Below are positions 1-9,876 of a stretch of DNA of 64,000 bases, in pieces (the first letter of the stretch is position 1; each line of letters opens with the position of its first letter). A model generated the notes under the pieces. That model searched no databases. It saw nothing but the letters and a program-made list of their open reading frames with translations, and was not told the DNA's origin. Source of the stretch: an uncultured Blautia sp. (GTDB lineage Bacteria; Bacillota; Clostridia; Lachnospirales; Lachnospiraceae); assembly GCA_934426285.1 (NCBI GenBank), contig CAKRYE010000002.1:4628-68627 (forward strand), read 5' to 3'. Position numbers and translations under genes: made by a program.

Positions 1-2911
1 TTGCATAGATTCTGTAACCAAGGGCTTCGAATCTTCTTGCAATCGGAATAATATCTTCTTTATCCTCATCCTTTACAGTGATAATCATGTTTTTATGCTT
101 CGGAAGGCGGATTCCTGCTCCCAGGAATGCTTTGTACAGTGCTTCATTAAAGCTTTCTGCAATACCAAGACATTCACCTGTGGATTTCATTTCCGGTCCA
201 AGGCTGATATCAGCGCCACGGATCTTCTCAAAGGAGAATACCGGCATCTTAATTGCAAAATATTTTGCCTCCGGCTGAAGACCAGGCTCATATCCCATAT
301 CTTTCAGCTTATGTCCCAGAATAACTCTGGTAGCAAGAGGAACGATCGGAATACCAGTTACCTTGCTGATGTATGGTACTGTACGGCTAGAACGAGGGTT
401 AACCTCGATTACATACACCTCATCACCGCATACAATAAACTGGATATTGATCATACCGATTACGTGAAGAGCCTGTGCCAGACGATTGGTATAGTCTGCA
501 ATAGTTTCTTTTGCCTTTTCACTGATCGTCTGAGCCGGATATACGGAAATACTGTCTCCTGAGTGGATACCTGCACGTTCAATATGTTCCATGATACCAG
601 GAATCAGGATCTGCTCACCATCGCATACAGCATCAACCTCAATTTCCTTACCCATCAGGTATTTATCCACCAAAATCGGATGCTCCTGTGCAATCTGATT
701 GATAATTCCGATATATTCTTCTACATCCTCATCGCTGACTGCAATTCTCATTCCCTGTCCGCCAAGTACATAAGAAGGACGAACCAGTACCGGATATCCC
801 AGCTCTCCGGCAGCTTTCTTAGCTTCCTCAGCAGTGAATACCGTATGTCCCTTTGGTCTTGGGATCTGGCATTTTTCCAGGATCTCATCAAAGAGCTCAC
901 GGTCTTCCGCAGCATCTACATTTTCTGCAGATGTTCCCAGAATCTTCACACCCATCTTAATCAGAGCTTCCGTCAGTTTAATGGCAGTCTGTCCACCAAA
1001 CTGAACCACTGCTCCATCAGGCTTCTCAACATTTACTACATTCTCAACATCTTCCGGAGTCAGAGGCTCGAAATACAGCTTATCTGCAATATCAAAGTCA
1101 GTACTTACTGTCTCAGGGTTATTGTTGATGATAATTGTCTCATATCCTTCCTTGGCAAATGCCCATGTACAATGTACAGAGCAGAAGTCAAACTCAATAC
1201 CCTGACCAATACGGATAGGACCAGAACCAAGTACCAGGATTTTTTTCTTATCCGGTGTGGCTGCAGCTTCATTTTCTGTCTGCTCATCACCGTATACGGA
1301 ATAATAATATGGTGTCTCTGCTGCAAACTCTGCTGCGCAGGTATCAACCATCTTATAAGCAGCCTTAATTCCCCATTCCTGACGGAGTGCTTTTACCTCT
1401 GCCTCAGTTTTTCCGGCAAGGTCGGCAATGATATAATCAGGGAATTCCATACGTTTCGCTTCCAGAAGAAGCTCTTTTGTAAGCTCCTGGCTCTTCAGTG
1501 CCTGCTCCATCTCTACCAGGATCGCAATCTTATCAATAAACCACAGGTCGATCTTGGTGATATTATGAAGTTCTTCCTGAGGCATATTTCTGCGGATAGC
1601 CTCTGCAATCTTCCAGATTCTGCGGTCATCCACAATCTTCAGCTCTGACAGCAGTTCATCATCTGTCAGCTCAGAGAAATCATAGGACATCAGACTGTCC
1701 ACATGCTGTTCCAGAGAACGGATTGCTTTCATCAGAGCACCTTCAAAGTTATGGCAGATACTCATAACCTCACCGGTAGCCTTCATCTGAGTGGTAAGTG
1801 TTCTCTTTGCTGTAATAAATTTATCAAATGGAAGACGCGGAATCTTAACTACACAGTAGTCCAGCATCGGCTCAAAGCTTGCGTAGGTTTTACCGGTAAT
1901 GGCATTTGGAATCTCATCCAGAGTATATCCCAGAGCAATCTTGGCAGCAACCTTGGCAATAGGATAACCGGTAGCTTTACTAGCCAGTGCAGAGGAACGG
2001 CTTACTCGCGGATTAACCTCAATTACGCAATATTCAAAGCTTTCCGGATGAAGGGCGTACTGTACATTACATCCACCTGTGATTCCCAGTTCTGTGATAA
2101 TATTTAATGCAGATGTACGAAGCATCTGATACTCTTTATCTCCCAGAGTCTGAGAAGGGGCTACTACGATGGAGTCACCGGTATGCACACCTACAGGGTC
2201 AATATTTTCCATATTGCAGACTGTGATGCAGTTACCTGCACTGTCACGCATTACCTCATATTCAATTTCTTTCCATCCGGAAATACAACGCTCTACCAGA
2301 ACCTCTCCTACACGGGAAAGACGAAGACCGTTTTCCAGAATTTCACGAAGCTCTGCCTCATTGTAGGCAATACCGCCGCCGCTTCCGCCAAGTGTATAAG
2401 CAGGGCGAAGAACTACAGGATAGCCGATGGAATTGGTGAAAGCCAGTCCATCTTCTACTGTGGTAACAACCTTAGAAGCAGCAACCGGTTCTCCGATCTT
2501 CTCCATGGTATCCTTAAATTCCTGACGGTCCTCGGCCTTCTTAATAGTCTCAGCAGTGGTACCGATCAGTCTTACATTATGTTCTTTTAAGAAGCCTTTC
2601 TCATCCAGCTCCATAGCAAGATTCAGTCCTGCCTGTCCTCCCAGTGTAGGAAGTACACTGTCAGGCTTTTCTTTCAGGATCAGCTGCTCTACTACTTCTA
2701 CTGTCAGAGGCTCAATATATACTCTGTCAGCAATATCCTTGTCTGTCATGATGGTGGCAGGGTTAGAGTTAAGAAGAACTACCTCCAGACCTTCTTCCTT
2801 CAGAGAACGGCAGGCCTGTGTTCCTGCATAGTCAAACTCTGCAGCCTGGCCGATGATAATCGGGCCGGAACCAATTACAAGTACTTTTTTAATGTCTTTA
2901 TTTCTTGGCAT
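1..2911 (-). CDS. carB: carbamoyl-phosphate synthase large subunit (3' end beyond window)
   Basis: Reading the minus strand from 2911 gives an N-terminus [20 protein letters not shown] followed by [10 protein letters not shown], then the [10 protein letters not shown] and [10 protein letters not shown] blocks typical of CarB. The protein uses two ATP-grasp halves to make carbamoyl phosphate from bicarbonate, ATP and CarA-derived ammonia, for pyrimidine and arginine synthesis. About 970 residues are present; the family is usually about 1060-1070, so the missing part should be the end of the C-terminal allosteric MGS-like domain. The ATG overlaps the carA stop (TAATG), indicating translational coupling. 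The reading frame appears intact to the window edge. Confidence 0.97.
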   Translation of the reverse strand, partial: MPRNKDIKKVLVIGSGPIIIGQAAEFDYAGTQACRSLKEEGLEVVLLNSNPATIMTDKDIADRVYIEPLTVEVVEQLILKEKPDSVLPTLGGQAGLNLAMELDEKGFLKEHNVRLIGTTAETIKKAEDRQEFKDTMEKIGEPVAASKVVTTVEDGLAFTNSIGYPVVLRPAYTLGGSGGGIAYNEAELREILENGLRLSRVGEVLVERCISGWKEIEYEVMRDSAGNCITVCNMENIDPVGVHTGDSIVVAPSQTLGDKEYQMLRTSALNIITELGITGGCNVQYALHPESFEYCVIEVNPRVSRSSALASKATGYPIAKVAAKIALGYTLDEIPNAITGKTYASFEPMLDYCVVKIPRLPFDKFITAKRTLTTQMKATGEVMSICHNFEGALMKAIRSLEQHVDSLMSYDFSELTDDELLSELKIVDDRRIWKIAEAIRRNMPQEELHNITKIDLWFIDKIAILVEMEQALKSQELTKELLLEAKRMEFPDYIIADLAGKTEAEVKALRQEWGIKAAYKMVDTCAAEFAAETPYYYSVYGDEQTENEAAATPDKKKILVLGSGPIRIGQGIEFDFCSVHCTWAFAKEGYETIIINNNPETVSTDFDIADKLYFEPLTPEDVENVVNVEKPDGAVVQFGGQTAIKLTEALIKMGVKILGTSAENVDAAEDRELFDEILEKCQIPRPKGHTVFTAEEAKKAAGELGYPVLVRPSYVLGGQGMRIAVSDEDVEEYIGIINQIAQEHPILVDKYLMGKEIEVDAVCDGEQILIPGIMEHIERAGIHSGDSISVYPAQTISEKAKETIADYTNRLAQALHVIGMINIQFIVCGDEVYVIEVNPRSSRTVPYISKVTGIPIVPLATRVILGHKLKDMGYEPGLQPEAKYFAIKMPVFSFEKIRGADISLGPEMKSTGECLGIAESFNEALYKAFLGAGIRLPKHKNMIITVKDEDKEDIIPIARRFEALGYRIYA

Positions 2912-3987
2912 TATTTATTTCCTCCCATCATATCCATAAATCTGTCAAACAGGTAACTGGAATCCTGCGGTCCCGGGCATGCTTCAGGATGGAACTGTAC
3001 AGTAAAGATATTCTTTCCTTCGTATGCCATACCTTCGTTTGTGCCGTCATTGACGTTAACGAATGCAGGTTTTGCAATGTTTTTTTCTTCAAGTCCCTCA
3101 GCATCTACTACATAGCCATGGTTCTGGGAAGAAATGTAAACACGTCCTGTTGCAAGGTCTTTGACCGGATGGTTTCCGCCTCTGTGTCCGTATTTCATCT
3201 TATGGGTATCTCCACCTGTTGCAAGAGCCATAAGCTGATGTCCAAGACAGATTGCGAAGATCGGAACTTCAGAATCATATAATTTTTTTATTTCCTTTAT
3301 AATAGAAGTACATTCCTTTGGATCTCCAGGGCCGTTACTTAACATAATGCCATCCGGATTTGCCTCCAGAATCTCTTCCGCAGGTGTCAGTGCCGGATAA
3401 ATTGTAACCTCACATCCTCTTTCATTCAGGGAACGTGCAATGTTTCTCTTTGCTCCCAGGTCAAGAAGTGCTACTTTCGGACCATCGCCTTTTAAAATTT
3501 CTTTCTCGCGGCATGTTACCTTCTCTACTACCTTACCTGTTGTATATGCTTTTAACTGGGGGATAATTGTATCTAAATCATAATTTTCATTGACGGTGAT
3601 CATACCGTTCATGGTACCTTTCTCACGAAGGATTTTCGTTAAGGCTCTGGTATCAATTCCGGCAATACCTGGAATATCATGCTTTGTTAAGAAATGCTGA
3701 ATCGTGTCCACGCTTCTGAAATTACTTGGGACACGGGATAATTCGCGGACAATAAAGCCGTCCACCCATGGCTTTGATGACTCCTGGTCATCATAACAGA
3801 TTCCGTAATTCCCAATGAGGGGATAAGTCATACATACTGCCTGTCCTGCATAGGAAGGGTCGGTCATTACTTCCAGATAACCGGTCATGGAAGTATTAAA
3901 GACGATTTCGCTGATAACGTCTCTCGTTGAACCAATGCTTGTACCTTTGAACACATGGCCATCTTCTAATATCAGAAATGCTTTCAT
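2911..3987 (-). CDS. carA: carbamoyl-phosphate synthase small (glutaminase) subunit
   Basis: A 358-residue protein of normal CarA length. It hydrolyses glutamine and channels ammonia to CarB. The N-terminal CPSase_sm_chain domain ([30 protein letters not shown]) covers about residues 1-135. The C-terminal class I glutamine amidotransferase has the nucleophile elbow [12 protein letters not shown] with its Cys, and the His-x-Glu of [11 protein letters not shown] near the end. The start is supported by AGGGAG upstream of the ATG. It is the first gene of a carA-carB operon with its own promoter at 4049-4077 and a short leader with no room for a PyrR-type attenuator. Confidence 0.97.
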   Translation of the reverse strand: MKAFLILEDGHVFKGTSIGSTRDVISEIVFNTSMTGYLEVMTDPSYAGQAVCMTYPLIGNYGICYDDQESSKPWVDGFIVRELSRVPSNFRSVDTIQHFLTKHDIPGIAGIDTRALTKILREKGTMNGMITVNENYDLDTIIPQLKAYTTGKVVEKVTCREKEILKGDGPKVALLDLGAKRNIARSLNERGCEVTIYPALTPAEEILEANPDGIMLSNGPGDPKECTSIIKEIKKLYDSEVPIFAICLGHQLMALATGGDTHKMKYGHRGGNHPVKDLATGRVYISSQNHGYVVDAEGLEEKNIAKPAFVNVNDGTNEGMAYEGKNIFTVQFHPEACPGPQDSSYLFDRFMDMMGGNK

Positions 3988-4048
3988 ACAATCTCCCTTT
4001 CTTATCTTTATATTGTGTCTATCACTTATTTTTTCCTAAATCTTCAAG

Positions 4049-4077
4049 ATTGTATCACAGCAAAGTGCTTTTTTCAA
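4049..4077 (-). promoter_or_regulatory. sigma-A promoter of carAB
   Basis: Read on the minus strand: -35 TTGAAA (4077-4072), 17-base spacer, -10 TACAAT (4054-4049). Transcription would start near 4042, giving a leader of about 55 bases before the carA ATG. No attenuator hairpin is visible in that leader. Confidence 0.75.
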
Positions 4078-4192
4078 CCTTATAAGATACTAAAAATAAT
4101 TAAGTTGATATTAAAAACTTTTTTGTAATTTCAGGCAGATCCGATCATATGCATTCACTGCTTTCTCACATCCAAATACCTCTATACTGTCA

Positions 4193-4274
4193 AGCGGATA
4201 AAATCATCCGCTTCGCTACGCGGCTCTGCACTGAATAACTGCTCCGCAGTTTATCAGAAGAAGCTTGCACTTCT
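4193..4274. repeat. intergenic block of three consecutive hairpins, partly repeated at 52703
   Basis: The 419-base gap between carA and tRNA-Leu holds three adjacent stem-loops: AGCGGAT/ATCCGCT with a 6-base loop (4193-4212), CTGAATAACTGC/GCAGTTTATCAG with a TCC loop and two mismatches (4231-4257), and AGAAG/CTTCT (4256-4274). The first, with its flank (22 bases, 4191-4212), recurs exactly at 52703-52724. It lies upstream of both flanking promoters, so it is not part of either leader. It could be a REP- or MITE-like remnant or an unrecognised small RNA. The rest of the gap is AT-rich with only the two promoters recognised. Confidence 0.5.
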
Positions 4275-4337
4275 CCGTAACAAATTGTGCGTTTTGAGGA
4301 TACTGTAAAAAAAATTAAAAAAATTTCAAAAAAGCTA

Positions 4338-4366
4338 TTGACTTTTATCCATACATCGGTTATTAT
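4338..4366 (+). promoter_or_regulatory. promoter of tRNA-Leu
   Basis: -35 TTGACT (4338-4343), 17-base spacer, -10 TATTAT (4361-4366), about 40 bases before the mature tRNA 5' end. This is a strong consensus promoter of the kind expected for stable RNA. Confidence 0.8.
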
Positions 4367-4406
4367 AAATGAGCAGTCGCGAGAGAGCGATTGATAAATA
4401 AGAAAT

Positions 4407-4490
4407 GCAGAAGTGGCGGAATTGGCAGACGCGCAGGCTTCAGGTGCCTGTGGTAGCAATATCGTGTGGGTTCAAGTCCCATCTTCTGCA
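4407..4490 (+). tRNA. tRNA-Leu(CAG)
   Basis: 84 bases that fold as a class II tRNA. The acceptor stem is GCAGAAG with CTTCTGC, then discriminator A. The anticodon stem CAGGC/GCCTG encloses the loop TTCAGGT, giving anticodon CAG (reads CUG). A long variable arm is followed by a T-arm with GGTTCAAGTCC. The 3' CCA is not encoded. It is a single-gene unit; a T-rich stretch follows immediately (4491-4510) and a bidirectional hairpin lies at 4538-4580. Confidence 0.95.
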
Positions 4491-4537
4491 TTATTTTTTT
4501 TGTCTTTTTTAACCAACCTTATCATAACCACAAAAAA

Positions 4538-4580
4538 AGAAGACACGATTTATCAGAATCTGAAATAAATCATGTCTTCT
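4538..4580. terminator. bidirectional terminator between tRNA-Leu and the SGNH gene
   Basis: A 16-bp stem with one mismatch: AGAAGACACGATTTAT pairs with ATAAATCATGTCTTCT around a short loop. T-runs follow on the plus strand and an A-run precedes it, so it can stop both the tRNA transcript and the convergent minus-strand gene. Confidence 0.8.
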
Positions 4581-4646
4581 CTTTTTATTTTCTTTTTTAT
4601 TTCCAAAGCTATCAGCCGTATGCATTGCCTCTGCCTGTTTTATCCG

Positions 4647-5786
4647 TTACTGCACCTGACTCATAATATAGTTATATATCTTCATGCAGGTCTCTCTGTC
4701 ATAGTGCGTTCCATCGGCAGTCTTATACCCCTGCTTTGTCAGCCAGGAATACAGGTCTATAAAATCAGCTCCTGCAATCTGCGCTTTCATTTTTTTATTA
4801 AATGCTTTAATTGTCTTATTGTCCGCATATTCATCCGGTATTTCTACAGGACCCACTGCCAGGATATGTACCCGAACTCCTTTTTGCTTCCACTGGGGAA
4901 TCTTCTCATTAAGCAGGCTGATATAATTATCAATATTATCCAGGTCATTCACTCCCAGCCAGAAAAACAGATCCTCATTCCCCTGAATCTGTTCATCCAC
5001 TGCTTTTACAGCAGTATCACGAAGCCATACATATCCCATGCTCCCCTTACAGATCCATGCAACCTTCTCGTCTCCTGTGAACTCCCGAAGCTCTTCAGTC
5101 CGGGAATCTCCCAGAATGATCACCGGTTTCGGTGCAGGCCTGCATGCCTTAACAGGCTCACTATAACCTGAATAAACCACTGCATTAGGATTTCTGCAAT
5201 ATGCACGGACACGATAATAATAATCCTGTCCTTCCTTCAATGTATTATCCCCGAAAGAAAATACCGTATTTCCAGATGCAACTCCTACCCTTATATATTT
5301 CCCCTGCTCAGAATCAGCACGGAAAACCTGATATCCGTCTGCTGATGAAATTTTACTCCAGGTAATCAATGCCTCTGTATCGCTGCTCCTTTTCGCCTGG
5401 CTGACCACCGGACTGGAAGGAGCAGTCTTAATTGTCAATACTTTTGACATTTTACTGTATATCACTTTTCCATTCTTCTTTGTATAGGAACGGATTTTAT
5501 ATTTATACACCTTATCCTGCGAGCCTTTTAGGATCAGCTGATTCTTTCCGGCAGGATAATTTCCCAGACTACGGTATTTTTTATATAATTTATAATATAA
5601 AAATACCTGACATCCGGAGGATCCCTTTGCCTTATTCCACTGTAAAGTTACTGTATCCCCTTTTGCAGTTCCCTTCAATACAGGAACTGCAGGTTGGGTC
5701 TGGGCAGCTATAGCACTTACAGTTCCTGACTGCAATACAAGAAGTATTGCAGTCAGAAATATCACCTTTTTCAGTATTTTCCTCAA
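4647..5786 (-). CDS. secreted SGNH/GDSL-type hydrolase with two FN3-like domains
   Basis: A 379-residue exported protein. The signal peptide (KKVIFLTAILLVLQSG... to about residue 28) is followed by two fibronectin type III-like domains (about 32-120 and 125-215), then a C-terminal SGNH domain. That domain has block I as GDSRTEEL (nucleophile Ser), GVNDL as the Asn block, and DGTHYD near the end supplying Asp/His. The family deacetylates or de-esterifies glycans and lipids; a role on extracellular or wall polysaccharide acetyl groups is inference. The start is TTG, eight bases after GGAGG. The FN3 domains resemble the one in the neighbouring LRR protein. Confidence 0.8.
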   Translation of the reverse strand: MRKILKKVIFLTAILLVLQSGTVSAIAAQTQPAVPVLKGTAKGDTVTLQWNKAKGSSGCQVFLYYKLYKKYRSLGNYPAGKNQLILKGSQDKVYKYKIRSYTKKNGKVIYSKMSKVLTIKTAPSSPVVSQAKRSSDTEALITWSKISSADGYQVFRADSEQGKYIRVGVASGNTVFSFGDNTLKEGQDYYYRVRAYCRNPNAVVYSGYSEPVKACRPAPKPVIILGDSRTEELREFTGDEKVAWICKGSMGYVWLRDTAVKAVDEQIQGNEDLFFWLGVNDLDNIDNYISLLNEKIPQWKQKGVRVHILAVGPVEIPDEYADNKTIKAFNKKMKAQIAGADFIDLYSWLTKQGYKTADGTHYDRETCMKIYNYIMSQVQ

Positions 5787-5840
5787 GCAGCCTTCCTCCT
5801 TTCGGAAACATCCTCACAGTGAGTTCCTGTCAACCATTCA

Positions 5841-7325
5841 TTATTTAACTTTTACAGCCTTCACTCCACCCCAGGAAGTATATACCTTCTTGCCATTTAC
5901 TACTTTATACGCTCTGGCTCTGAAATAGTATGTTTTCTTACTTCCAAGACCAGTTTTTGTTACGCTCAAAGATTTTGTATCCTTTGTAACCGCAGAATTC
6001 ATTTTATTTTTAGAAGTTCCGTAGTATACCTGATATCCGTCAGCTCCCTTTACTGCTGCCCATTTAACAGTCGCTGTTTTTGCCTTGGATGATTTCACGG
6101 AAATAGCCGGTCCGGCAGCTGCTGCTCTGGCTTTAACCTCTGCAGTTCCTGTCCATGGCTGTTCCACTTTATTCTTATCCTGCACCATAACAGTAGCAGT
6201 CAGTCTATATGTATAAGTTGTTCCCGGAGTAACATTGCTGTCTGTGTAGCTGTCTCCAAATTCAGGATCATCCAGATCGCCTTTTCCCCAGGTTTTGATG
6301 GTCTGATAAGCTCCGTTTCCTGCCTTTCTCTCCAGTGTATAGCTTGCATCCTGAGAAGTGGAACCAATGTTCAGGCTGATTTCATCCCAGGAAGCAGAAG
6401 CAGAAACTTTTGCCTTTACCATTTTCACCTTGCCACGCACTGCTGAATCACAGCTGAATCTCTGAGGCTCGCGAACCCATTCCGGTGTAAAGTCAACAGA
6501 TGAGGTCTGGCTGAGAGAATTTCCTTCAATGTACAGAGCAGCTACCTGGTATCCGTCATTACCACCGGAAAGCTTTGTAATTTTGTTATTTGCCAGATTC
6601 AGGCTCAGTCCTGCAAAACCGGAGCAGTTAAAAGATGTAAGAGCATTATAGCTTACATCAATCTCTGTAAGGCTCTTCAGATAATCACTGGAAATGTTAG
6701 AAAGTCCCAGGTTTGCCTGAGATGTAAAATTATTGTGGCTGGCATTGATATAATCCAGTTTTTTCAGATATTTAATGTTCGGCATTGCGATTTTAGTCAA
6801 TTTATTATTAGAGCAAAGAACAGCTACCATTCCTGTACAGCGGCTGAGATTCAAAGTTCCCTTTAAAGCATTATCACTTACATTAATGCTTGTCAGCTTC
6901 GTATTCTTTGTCAGATTCACAGATGTAAGCTTATTATTTGATGCGTCCAGAGTAGTAAGGGAAGTAAAGTACTCGATTCCCTTCAGATTGGAAATTCCAA
7001 GACCTGACACATTCAGTGTCTGCACTGCTTTGATCTCTGCATCTGAAAGCTTCTTATCCTTATTGGTATCCAGATTATTCAGCACATAGCTGTAAAACTT
7101 TTTGTCTGGAAAATTGGTAGTATTTACTGCAATTGCGGAAGCAGCCTCTGCAGCATCAGAACTAAACTCCTCACTTTCCTCTGCTACCGGAGTTTCATCC
7201 TCGCTTACGGATGTCTCAACAGCAAAATCACTGAAGTCAGCTGCACTGACCCCTATTCCTGATGTCAGTACTGTTGCACTGATCACGCTTGCCATTAATA
7301 ACTGGTATAATTTTCTGTTTTTCAT
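5841..7325 (-). CDS. secreted leucine-rich repeat protein with C-terminal FN3 domain
   Basis: 494 residues. A signal peptide (to about 29, cut near VSAAD) is followed by an acidic Ser/Glu/Ala linker and an EF-hand/dockerin-like loop LDTNKDKKLSDAEI at about 85-98. Then come about seven irregular leucine-rich repeats (LTTLDASNNKLTSV, LTSINVSDNALKG) to about residue 270, a beta-rich domain, and a final FN3-like domain from about 405. It has no LPXTG, lipobox or wall-binding repeat, so it should be released or held non-covalently. The function is unknown; LRR proteins of this type usually mediate surface binding. The start has AGGAGA upstream. It was probably acquired or duplicated together with the adjacent FN3 protein (inference). 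Confidence 0.75.
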   Translation of the reverse strand: MKNRKLYQLLMASVISATVLTSGIGVSAADFSDFAVETSVSEDETPVAEESEEFSSDAAEAASAIAVNTTNFPDKKFYSYVLNNLDTNKDKKLSDAEIKAVQTLNVSGLGISNLKGIEYFTSLTTLDASNNKLTSVNLTKNTKLTSINVSDNALKGTLNLSRCTGMVAVLCSNNKLTKIAMPNIKYLKKLDYINASHNNFTSQANLGLSNISSDYLKSLTEIDVSYNALTSFNCSGFAGLSLNLANNKITKLSGGNDGYQVAALYIEGNSLSQTSSVDFTPEWVREPQRFSCDSAVRGKVKMVKAKVSASASWDEISLNIGSTSQDASYTLERKAGNGAYQTIKTWGKGDLDDPEFGDSYTDSNVTPGTTYTYRLTATVMVQDKNKVEQPWTGTAEVKARAAAAGPAISVKSSKAKTATVKWAAVKGADGYQVYYGTSKNKMNSAVTKDTKSLSVTKTGLGSKKTYYFRARAYKVVNGKKVYTSWGGVKAVKVK

Positions 7326-7469
7326 CTTATTCTCTCCTGTCTTTTCAGAATTATTGTTTTTTCACGACTGTATGCCGGATCGTTACATTCTTCGCAGTTA
7401 CAATCTGTCTCTGATACGATATAACCTTATCACTTTTCTCTGCCTATTGCAACATTTTTTTAATTATAA

Positions 7470-7484
7470 TGTAAAATTTTTACA
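7470..7484. promoter_or_regulatory. perfect inverted repeat upstream of the LRR gene (possible operator)
   Basis: TGTAAAATTTTTACA is a 15-base palindrome (7-bp arms, one central base). It abuts a minus-strand TATAAT (complement ATTATA at about 7464-7469) that could be the -10 of the LRR gene. Its position fits a repressor site, but AT-richness makes chance occurrence possible. Confidence 0.35.
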
Positions 7485-7521
7485 AATCTGTAAAATATAT
7501 TTTTCTTAATACAGGTGCAAA

Positions 7522-7563
7522 AGAGAACTAAGTATCCAATTTTATTTGGTTTCTCAGTTCTCT
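7522..7563 (-). terminator. terminator of the zinc-ribbon gene
   Basis: A stem AGAGAACTAAG/CTCAGTTCTCT (one mismatch) with an inner CCAA/TTGG pair lies just after the stop at 7590 and is followed by T-rich sequence on the minus strand. Confidence 0.6.
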
Positions 7564-7589
7564 TTGTATTTCTTATAGCCTTATATTAA

Positions 7590-8213
7590 TTATACTTCTG
7601 TTTTCTCCACAGCTTCCTCTGCTTTTTCCTCCACAGGCTGTTCCTCCCGGAATTCTGCATTTTCCGGTTTCTCTGGCTCCTCTGCTTTTGTACTCCCCTG
7701 GGCAGCTTCTGTCTCTGCTTCCGCCTCTGCAGGCTCACCTTTCTCATCTGTCTCCTCTTCGGATGCTTCTACAGGTTCTTCCACAAGATCTTCCACAGGA
7801 TCCTCTACAGGTTCTGCAGGCTCCGGTGTTGGACAGGGCGTTCCACAATATGGACAAAAGCTTACGGAAAGATCTACTTCCTTCTCACAGGAAGGACAGA
7901 TTTTCTTTCCTCTGAGATTAGCGGCACTGTCCTTAAACTCTCTGATCTTCAGAAAATGTTGATCGATTTCCTGGCAGATTACACTGAGTTCACCGTCAAT
8001 GCCTTCTCCTTCAGCATGTCTCTTGTAGATGATGTCTCCCAGATCTGCTTTCAGTTTTTCGATCGTCCGCTCTTCACCGGAAATTTTTCCGCGAATTTTC
8101 TGAGTCTCAATAGTCTGCTCTGCACGGGCTCCCAGCTCTTTTGTTGTTTTTCCAAGCTCCTTTGTTGTTTTTGAAAATGTTTTTACGATACCGTCAAAAA
8201 AATCTGTTCCCAT
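7590..8213 (-). CDS. zinc-ribbon protein with coiled-coil head and acidic tail
   Basis: 207 residues, cytoplasmic by sequence. An amphipathic N-terminus with a repeated KTTKELG heptad and a helical stretch (about 1-95, EERTIEKLKADLGD) precede a zinc ribbon CPSC-x9-CPYC at about 106-122. The rest is a Glu/Pro/Ala low-complexity tail. Similar zinc-ribbon proteins are common in Clostridia, often without known function. It has its own AAAGGAG site, a TATAAT-like -10 at 8234-8239 and a terminator, so it is probably a single-gene unit. I do not assign a function. Confidence 0.6.
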   Translation of the reverse strand: MGTDFFDGIVKTFSKTTKELGKTTKELGARAEQTIETQKIRGKISGEERTIEKLKADLGDIIYKRHAEGEGIDGELSVICQEIDQHFLKIREFKDSAANLRGKKICPSCEKEVDLSVSFCPYCGTPCPTPEPAEPVEDPVEDLVEEPVEASEEETDEKGEPAEAEAETEAAQGSTKAEEPEKPENAEFREEQPVEEKAEEAVEKTEV

Positions 8214-8277
8214 AATACCGACTCCTTTCTACAATTATAAAGTATATGGTTTTCATAACTGTTCTGCATTTTTACAG

Positions 8278-9675
8278 TTATCGTTTTTCAATCCGCTCCT
8301 GCCCTCTGAGCTGAATTTTCGGGCCTCCATTGCCTTCAATATATTCCCTTGTGATCACAACCTCTCCGATATTGTCATCTTTGGGAATCTCATACATAAT
8401 ATCCAGCATATATTCCTCCAGAATCGCGCGCAGGGCTCTGGCTCCTGTATCCTTTTCCAGTGCCTTCGCAGCTATGGCATGAAGGGCTCCTTCCTCGAAT
8501 TCCAGTTTTACCTCATCCAATGCCAGAAGCTTCTGATACTGTTTCAGTATTGCGTTCTTTGGCTCCTTCAATATCTTGACCAACATATCCTCAGACAAAC
8601 CATCCAAAGTAAAGATGATCGGCAGACGTCCGATAAACTCAGGAATCATTCCGAAGCTTCGGATATCCTCCACTGTAACCTTCTGCAGAAGGTGGGGATC
8701 ATGATCATATTTATCCTTCAGATCTGCATAGAATCCAATAGATGCCTGTTTATTCAGCCTCTCTTTAATAATATTCTCCAGATCCGGAAAAGCTCCCCCA
8801 CAGATAAAAAGAATATTTCTGGTATTTACCGTTACAAGAGGTACCATGGCATTCTTGCTGTTGGCACCAACCGGAACCTCTACTTCACTGCCTTCCAGAA
8901 GCTTCAGCATTCCCTGCTGCACCGCTTCTCCACTGACATCACGCTGATTGGTATTTTTTTTCTTGGCAATCTTGTCAATTTCATCAATAAAGATAATTCC
9001 ATGCTCTGCCCTTTCCACATCATTATCTGCAGCAGCCAGAAGCTTGGATACTACACTCTCTATATCATCTCCAATATAGCCAGCCTCCGTAAGAGAAGTT
9101 GCATCAGCAATGGCAAGAGGTACATCCAGAAGCTTTGCAAGGGTTTTTACCAGATAAGTCTTTCCGCAGCCGGTAGGTCCGATCATAAGCATATTGGATT
9201 TCTCTATTTCAATCTCATCCATGGTATCCGTAGCTACTCTTTTATAATGATTGTAAACAGCTACAGACATTACTTTCTTGGCTTTCTCCTGTCCTATCAC
9301 ATACTGATCCAGTGTTTCTTTGATCTTATGTGGTGCAGGAATATTTTTCAGATCCAGGACCGGTTTTTCTGCCTTTTCTTCCTTCTTCTTATGGATCTTT
9401 TTAGGCTGCTGCCCGGGATTCTGAAAACTGCTCAGATCGATCATGCTCACATTAGGCATATTCATCAGATCCGCATAATTAAATTTTCCATCATTAAACT
9501 GCTGGTTCATGGAATTAAAGCTTTTCTGCATACAGTCTGTACAGATATGTATATTATTCGGCAGTTCGATCATAGGTCCGGCTTTGCTCTCCGGTCTGCG
9601 GCAGAGAAAACAGAATTTCTCCTGTTTTTTCTCTTCCTGATCTATCACTTCGTCATCATTATAGTTATCAGTCAT
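8278..9675 (-). CDS. clpX: ATP-dependent Clp protease ATP-binding subunit ClpX
   Basis: 465 residues from the ATG at 9675, chosen because GGAAGGGAG precedes it; an upstream in-frame ATG at 9744 lacks such a site. The N-terminal C4 zinc-binding domain (FCFLC...HICTDC) is at about 20-50. The AAA+ module has Walker A GPTGCGKT, Walker B IIFIDEID and the C-terminal sensor GARALRAI. The SIGF tripeptide loop that docks on ClpP is present, so a proteolytic ClpXP role is supported. The linker between zinc finger and AAA+ is longer and more Lys-rich than in the classical protein. clpP and tig are not adjacent, so this may be a second ClpX copy. Confidence 0.88.
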   Translation of the reverse strand: MTDNYNDDEVIDQEEKKQEKFCFLCRRPESKAGPMIELPNNIHICTDCMQKSFNSMNQQFNDGKFNYADLMNMPNVSMIDLSSFQNPGQQPKKIHKKKEEKAEKPVLDLKNIPAPHKIKETLDQYVIGQEKAKKVMSVAVYNHYKRVATDTMDEIEIEKSNMLMIGPTGCGKTYLVKTLAKLLDVPLAIADATSLTEAGYIGDDIESVVSKLLAAADNDVERAEHGIIFIDEIDKIAKKKNTNQRDVSGEAVQQGMLKLLEGSEVEVPVGANSKNAMVPLVTVNTRNILFICGGAFPDLENIIKERLNKQASIGFYADLKDKYDHDPHLLQKVTVEDIRSFGMIPEFIGRLPIIFTLDGLSEDMLVKILKEPKNAILKQYQKLLALDEVKLEFEEGALHAIAAKALEKDTGARALRAILEEYMLDIMYEIPKDDNIGEVVITREYIEGNGGPKIQLRGQERIEKR

Positions 9676-9830
9676 ACTGACTCCCTTCCTCTCAACATTT
9701 CTATAAAATTTCTTCCGCAACTGTTTCATAGCTTTCATAAACAATAGATTGCTTAACAGTTACTCCCAATTATATAGAATTATATCATATTCCCCGCATA
9801 TCTCAAAATTAAAGTTTTATAAAATCATTA

Positions 9831-9864
9831 AAAGAGATACCGCTTTTCTCTGCAGTATCTCTTT
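9831..9864 (-). terminator. terminator downstream of the HtrA gene
   Basis: A perfect 10-bp stem AAAGAGATAC/GTATCTCTTT around a 14-base loop lies just after the htrA stop and before clpX. On the minus strand it is followed by TTTTAATGATTTT. Confidence 0.65.
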
Positions 9865-9876
9865 CTTATAAGCAGA

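Noticed and set aside
563-1648. Long plus-strand open frame opposite carB
   Set aside because: Antisense shadow of a clear carB; Cys/Leu-rich composition with no family motif and no ribosome site. The same applies to 95-562, 1703-2107 and 2183-2590.
3988-4042. PyrR-type attenuator or riboswitch before carA
   Set aside because: The predicted leader is only about 55 bases with no anti-terminator/terminator pair.
4190-4459. Minus-strand open frame over the tRNA-Leu promoter and gene
   Set aside because: Overlaps a convincing tRNA and its promoter on the other strand; the peptide looks like nothing known.
8479-9747. 422-codon plus-strand open frame opposite clpX
   Set aside because: Shadow of a well-supported clpX frame; the protein is Ile/His/Phe-rich with no domain.
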